The translations under genes were made by a program, and so were the position numbers. The notes beneath the pieces are model-generated. The model did no database searches. It was not told the DNA's origin and was given only the letters and a program-made list of their open reading frames with translations. From positions 186,001 through 250,000 of the forward strand of contig NZ_PSTQ01000004.1 in assembly GCF_002931075.1 (NCBI RefSeq): a stretch of 64,000 nucleotides of DNA. Direction: 5' to 3'. Shown one piece after another: positions 60,172-64,000 of the stretch (position 1 is its first letter; every line of letters starts with the position of its first letter). Source of the DNA: Pseudoclavibacter sp. AY1F1 (lineage in GTDB: Bacteria > Actinomycetota > Actinomycetes > Actinomycetales > Microbacteriaceae).

Positions 60172-61941
60172 TTAGACGACGGACCGCGATCCGTCTGCGC
60201 CCTGGTCGTGTCTGACAGCCTCAAGCGCTCCGCGATTCGCCGCGGCGAGCTCCAACAGCTCCTCAGCGTGCGCGTTGCCCGTCTCGCTCTCGGAGAGCCC
60301 CGACAGCAGCCTGGCGATCTCCTGCGTGCGATCAGCCCCCCGAATCTGGCGGATGCTGGAGGTCGTGAACTGCCCGTCACTCGATTTCTCGATGCTGATG
60401 TGGTTGTCCGAGAAGGCCGCGACCTGCGCCAGGTGGGTGACGACGATGACCTGCGCGTTCGCGGAGAGCCGCTGTAGGCGGCGGCCGATCTCGATGGCGG
60501 CAGAGCCTCCGACACCGGCGTCGACCTCGTCGAAGACGAGCGTCGGCACCGAGCTCACGTCGGCGAGCACAACTTCAAGAGCCAGCATGACGCGCGAGAG
60601 CTCGCCACCGGATGCCCCCTTGCCGAGCGGGGTCGCTTGGGTGCCCGGGTGAGGGCGGAGCATGAACGCGACCCTGTCGCCGCCGTGGGCGGCAACCTCG
60701 TCGAGTGGTGAGAGGTCCACGGTGAGCTGCGCGGCCGGCATGGCCAGCGCGTGGAGTTCGTGCGTCACACGATCCTCGAGCACGGCCGCGGTCGCCGTAC
60801 GGAGCCCGGTGAGGCGAGAAGCGGCGGAGGCGAGTTTCTCCTCGGCCTCGGCGATCTGCGACTCGAGCTCCTGGATGCGTGTCGTGTCGTTCTCGAGCTC
60901 GAGCAGCTGCATGCCGGCCTGCGAGCCGAGCTCGATGACGTCGTCCAGGGTCGGCCCGTAGGTCCTGGTGAGGCTCGTGAGCAGCGTCAGCCGCTCGTTG
61001 AGCTGCGCCAGCTCGCCAGTTCCCTCGGATTCGAGGCCGTCGAGGTAGCTCGCGAGGCGAAGCCCGAGCTCGTCGATCGCGAACGAAATGTCTGCTGCTG
61101 CCTGCCCGAGCTCGCCAAGGGCCGGGTCGCTCGAGGTCGCACTGTCGATGAGGGCGCGCACCTGCGACACCAGCTCGGTGGAGCTCGCGCCGCCCTGGCC
61201 GCCGAACCCGACCGAGCTGTCGCCCGCGAGCAGCTCGTGGGCCTGGCCCACGTCGCGTCGAAGGGCTTCGAGGTTCGAGAGCCGTTCGATGCGCGCCAAG
61301 AGCGACACATCCTCCCCTGCCTGGGGCTCGGCCGGCTCGATGTCGGCAAGCGCTCGCCGCAGGCGTGCGGCTTCGAGCTCGCGCTCCGCCTCAGCGTCGC
61401 TCAGGGTCTGCAGCTCGGATCGGAGCTCGCCGCGGCGGACGTGAGCTTGGCGAACCTCGGCGCGTGCGCTGCGAAGCTCGGCACCGCCGAACGCATCCAG
61501 AGCCGCCCGCTGAGCGCCCTCGCTGCGGAGCCGCCACTGGTCGCTCTGGCCGTGCACAACGACGAGTCGCTCTCCGAGGTCCGCGAGGATGGACGCGGGA
61601 ACCCCACGCCCACCGAGCCATGCCCGACTGCGACCTTCCGCGCTCACCTGGCGGGCGACGAGCAGCTCGTCGTTCTCGTCGAGCTCAGCGCCCGCGTCAG
61701 CGGCGAGCCGAGCCGCTGGGCTCTCGGCGTCGAGCTGCCAGCGGCCCTCGACAACCGCCTTGCTTGCACCGGAGCGCACGGCGTCCGCAGACGCGCGTCC
61801 GCCGCGCAGGAGCCCGAGTGCCGTCACGATCATGGTCTTCCCGGCGCCCGTCTCACCCGTGATCGCGGTGAAGCCTGGTCCGAGAGGGAGCTCGGCACGT
61901 TCGATGACGCCGAGGCCGGAGATGTCGATGTCAAGAATCAT
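60172..61941 (-). CDS. recN: DNA repair protein RecN
   Basis: RecN is an SMC-like ATPase of double-strand break repair. The 589-residue protein starts [18 protein letters not shown] with Walker [12 protein letters not shown] near residue 32, a long coiled-coil middle ([29 protein letters not shown]) and the C-terminal [15 protein letters not shown] signature and Walker [14 protein letters not shown]. The start is fixed by an ATGA overlap with nadK. An SOS (LexA) box was not seen, as the promoter lies upstream of the operon. Confidence 0.94.
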   Translation of the reverse strand: MILDIDISGLGVIERAELPLGPGFTAITGETGAGKTMIVTALGLLRGGRASADAVRSGASKAVVEGRWQLDAESPAARLAADAGAELDENDELLVARQVSAEGRSRAWLGGRGVPASILADLGERLVVVHGQSDQWRLRSEGAQRAALDAFGGAELRSARAEVRQAHVRRGELRSELQTLSDAEAERELEAARLRRALADIEPAEPQAGEDVSLLARIERLSNLEALRRDVGQAHELLAGDSSVGFGGQGGASSTELVSQVRALIDSATSSDPALGELGQAAADISFAIDELGLRLASYLDGLESEGTGELAQLNERLTLLTSLTRTYGPTLDDVIELGSQAGMQLLELENDTTRIQELESQIAEAEEKLASAASRLTGLRTATAAVLEDRVTHELHALAMPAAQLTVDLSPLDEVAAHGGDRVAFMLRPHPGTQATPLGKGASGGELSRVMLALEVVLADVSSVPTLVFDEVDAGVGGSAAIEIGRRLQRLSANAQVIVVTHLAQVAAFSDNHISIEKSSDGQFTTSSIRQIRGADRTQEIARLLSGLSESETGNAHAEELLELAAANRGALEAVRHDQGADGSRSVV

Positions 61942-62861
61942 GCGCGTGCGGGTCCTCGCCATCCTGAAGTCGGGAGTTGGAACTTTTCGACAAGTCGTTT
62001 ACTGAACGGCGCGCTGTGGAGGCGTGCGAGGCGAATCGCGGCGGCCCCCCTGGTCGCCGTCACGCGGGAGCCGGCGGTGAGGTCGAAGGTGCGGCGCCCA
62101 TCGCACCACAGCACGCCGGGCGTCCCCGTCCGAGGGACGATCTCCACGGCGAGCGTCGAGCTCGGCCCGACGACGATGGGCCTTGCGAAGAGGGCGTGTG
62201 CGCTGATCGGGACAAGCAGCAGGGCTTCCACGGTCGGCCAGACGATGGGGCCTCCCGCGGAGAACGAGTAGGCGGTGGATCCCGTCGGCGTCGAGAAGAT
62301 CGCGCCATCTGCGCCGAAGCTCAGGAGCGGCTGGCCGTCGACCTCGAGAACCAGCTCGAGCATCCGCTCCCTGCTGGCCTTCTCGATCGAGGCGTCGTTG
62401 AGGGCCCACGTCTCGTAGACCGTCTCACCGCCGAGTGTGACGCGGACGTCGAGCGTCATACGCTCCTCGACCTCGTAGTCGCGGTCGAGCGCCCGCCCGA
62501 CCGTGTCAGCGAGAGAGTCGCGCTCGCTCTCAGCGAGGAACCCGACGTGACCGAGGTTGACGCCAAGGATGGGAACTCCGGCGTCGCGCACCAGCTCGGC
62601 GGCGCGAAGGATCGTTCCGTCTCCCCCGAGCACGATCGCGATCTCGACCTCGTCGGCCGCGAGCTGCTCGCCGAGCGTCACCGTCGTTCGCGGCACCCGG
62701 TTGCGGTCGAGGCGGATCAGCTCGCGGTAAGTCGCGGGTTCGAGCACGGGGGTAACCTCGGCATCATCGAGCAACTGCAGCACAGTCATGGCAGCTTCGA
62801 TGGCCTCCTCGCGCGCCACGTGGCTGACGACGAGGATGCGCCGCTTCGAGTTCCCGCTCAT
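61938..62861 (-). CDS. nadK: NAD kinase
   Basis: The 307-residue enzyme makes NADP from NAD. It has the family motif GGDGTILRAAE (residues 79-89), the NLGHVGFLAE loop and TPTGSTAYSFSAGG. Length and motifs are standard for the ppnK group. It overlaps tlyA upstream and recN downstream by ATGA. Confidence 0.95.
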   Translation of the reverse strand: MSGNSKRRILVVSHVAREEAIEAAMTVLQLLDDAEVTPVLEPATYRELIRLDRNRVPRTTVTLGEQLAADEVEIAIVLGGDGTILRAAELVRDAGVPILGVNLGHVGFLAESERDSLADTVGRALDRDYEVEERMTLDVRVTLGGETVYETWALNDASIEKASRERMLELVLEVDGQPLLSFGADGAIFSTPTGSTAYSFSAGGPIVWPTVEALLLVPISAHALFARPIVVGPSSTLAVEIVPRTGTPGVLWCDGRRTFDLTAGSRVTATRGAAAIRLARLHSAPFSKRLVEKFQLPTSGWRGPARA

Positions 62862-63739
62862 CGATCTGCCTCCAGGTCCTCCGCTTCGACGATGGCTCGT
62901 CGCAGAGTCTCGAGTCTGTCAGCATCCGCTGGACTCGAGCCTGTCGACGTGCGGAAGACCGCAACGAATTCTGAGTTTCCGTGGGTTCCGACAATCGGCG
63001 ACGGACGCAGCGAGACAAGCTCAAGGCCGCAGCTCGCCGCTTCGACGAGCACTCGTTCGAGTGCGGGCGCGACGAGCTTGCGGTCGTGCACGATTCCGCC
63101 CTTGACGCCGGTCCTGCCAACTTCGAACTGGGGTTTGATGAGCAGCACGGCGTCGGTGATACCCGGCGCCATCGCCATGATGGGGGCGATCACCTTGGTG
63201 AGAGAGATGAACGAGAGATCGCCGACAACAAGATCGATGTCCGCGGAGCGCAGGGGCGATTCCGCGACGTCGAGCAGCTCGTCGAGCTGGCTGGCATCGA
63301 TGAAACGCGCGTTGACGCCCTCGAGGTTCGTGACGCGGTCGTCGTCGCGCACAGAGGGCGCGAGCTGGTCGTGCCCGACGTCCAGGGCGATCACGTGCCT
63401 GGCACCGCGCGCGAGCAGCACCTGCGTGAACCCGCCCGTGGATGCGCCGACGTCGAGCGCGGCTCGTCCCGCCGGGTTCAGGCCCGGGGCCGCATCGAGC
63501 CCCGCGACAAGCTTGTGCGCGGCACGAGAGACGAAGTCGTCTCCCCCGGCGACCAACAGCTGATCGGACTCCGCAACTCGAAGACCGGTCTTGGTAGATG
63601 GGACGCCGTTGACCGACACGAGGCCGGACTCGATGAGGCGTGCGGCAGCCGTGCGACTGCGGGCCAGGCCGCGGCGAGTCAGCTCGGTGTCGAGGCGTGC
63701 GAGCTGACCGTCGCCGACGCGTTCAACCGACGCGTTCAC
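62858..63739 (-). CDS. tlyA: TlyA-family 2'-O-methyltransferase (rRNA)
   Basis: The 293-residue protein has an N-terminal S4 domain (LDTELTRRGLARSRTAAARLI) and a FtsJ/RrmJ-type SAM domain with LDVGASTGGFTQVLL. In mycobacteria the homologue modifies 16S and 23S rRNA and confers capreomycin susceptibility. It starts with GTG overlapping a small upstream gene. It heads the stretch of core genes in this window. Confidence 0.9.
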   Translation of the reverse strand: MNASVERVGDGQLARLDTELTRRGLARSRTAAARLIESGLVSVNGVPSTKTGLRVAESDQLLVAGGDDFVSRAAHKLVAGLDAAPGLNPAGRAALDVGASTGGFTQVLLARGARHVIALDVGHDQLAPSVRDDDRVTNLEGVNARFIDASQLDELLDVAESPLRSADIDLVVGDLSFISLTKVIAPIMAMAPGITDAVLLIKPQFEVGRTGVKGGIVHDRKLVAPALERVLVEAASCGLELVSLRPSPIVGTHGNSEFVAVFRTSTGSSPADADRLETLRRAIVEAEDLEADR

Positions 63740-63909
63740 GCGTCTTCTCCGTCGAAGAGCTCGACGGGTGTGCTCTCGAGGAGCTGCCCGAGCTGTTGGT
63801 GCACCTGAGAGAACGCGGCCGCCCGCTCCGAGACCGGGAGGGCCACAATGCGCTCAAGCTCTGAAGTCAGTCCCGACTCGTCGCGGCGGGTCTCGACGTC
63901 GGAGCTCAC
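63736..63909 (-). CDS. Small 57-residue acidic protein upstream of tlyA
   Basis: The product reads MSSDVETRRDES at the start and ends VELFDGEDA, with helical segments ELERIVALPVSERAAAFS and VHQQLGQLLES. It starts with GTG overlapping the preceding gene's stop (GTGA) and its own stop overlaps the tlyA start. Such tight packing supports a real gene. I do not recognise a family. Confidence 0.7.
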   Translation of the reverse strand: MSSDVETRRDESGLTSELERIVALPVSERAAAFSQVHQQLGQLLESTPVELFDGEDA

Positions 63910-64000
63910 GATGCGAGCTCCGAGTACAGTACCTCCGGCACTCGGAGTGCGTAGATGAGCTTCTCCGAGGCAGCAACGGCCGCGCAGCCGGCCCGCAGGA
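63906..64000 (-). CDS. C-terminal end of an unidentified protein (partial)
   Basis: Only the last 30 residues are visible, ending ALRVPEVLYSELAS, after a Cys/Ala-rich helix (GCAAVAASEKLIY). The gene continues past the window. In related genomes an HAD-type or other hydrolase often precedes tlyA, but nothing here proves it. Confidence 0.6.
   Translation of the reverse strand, partial: LRAGCAAVAASEKLIYALRVPEVLYSELAS

Overview
The window is high-GC DNA from a Gram-positive actinobacterium, most likely a member of the Microbacteriaceae. The evidence is the GC-rich third codon positions, the actinobacterial order tlyA-nadK-recN-pyrG-nudix-xerD-parA-scpA-scpB-rluB-tyrA-cmk-der, lipoprotein-rich secretion, frequent GTG starts and many ATGA/GTGA stop-start overlaps. 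The family-level placement is an inference from this style and order; no database was consulted. No rRNA, tRNA, CRISPR array, insertion sequence or prophage was found.

Layout. 1-6.7 kb: tail of an ECF-type sigma factor with a membrane protein, three D,D-peptidase-like lipoproteins in tandem, a small membrane protein and a metallo-beta-lactamase-fold hydrolase. 6.9-16.9 kb: a minus-strand island that looks devoted to guanidino/ureido compounds. It holds a ureohydrolase, an M20 carbamoyl-type amidohydrolase, a 2-hydroxyacid dehydrogenase, an amino-acid ABC importer, an XRE-cupin regulator, a ThDP enzyme and an arginine-deiminase-fold hydrolase, with palindromic DNA and a motif shared by the two main promoters. 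17-19.7 kb: two SRPBCC proteins and a DHA2-type drug exporter. 19.8-31 kb: a nearly complete molybdenum cofactor island (molybdate ABC importer, HTH-TOBE protein, fdhD, moeB/moeZ-like, moeA, moaC, mobA, DUF6457-like, moaD, moaA, moaE, mog) without any molybdoenzyme. 31-43.5 kb: accessory genes with local regulators (TetR, ArsR, MarR, PadR), a GT4/GH92 pair, an MpaB-like oxygenase, an SDR, an RraA-like protein and a truncated AlaRS paralogue. 43.6-49.8 kb: HtrA-type protease, two Asp23/Gls24-related genes with an ECF sigma factor, an APC permease and an atypical GAPDH. 50-64 kb: the conserved core operon der to tlyA.

How the genes work together. In the guanidino island the importer would bring in a guanidino amino acid or relative. 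The dehydrogenase and ThDP enzyme could process a 2-hydroxy/2-oxo acid such as 2-ketoarginine. The guanidino group could leave either as urea (ureohydrolase) or by deimination followed by ureido hydrolysis (deiminase-like protein plus M20 enzyme). The molybdenum island covers uptake, pterin synthesis, metal insertion and nucleotide attachment, and fdhD points to a formate dehydrogenase elsewhere. The core operon links chromosome segregation (ParA, ScpAB, XerD), rRNA modification (RluB, TlyA, Der) and nucleotide/cofactor supply (CTP synthase, CMP kinase, NAD kinase).
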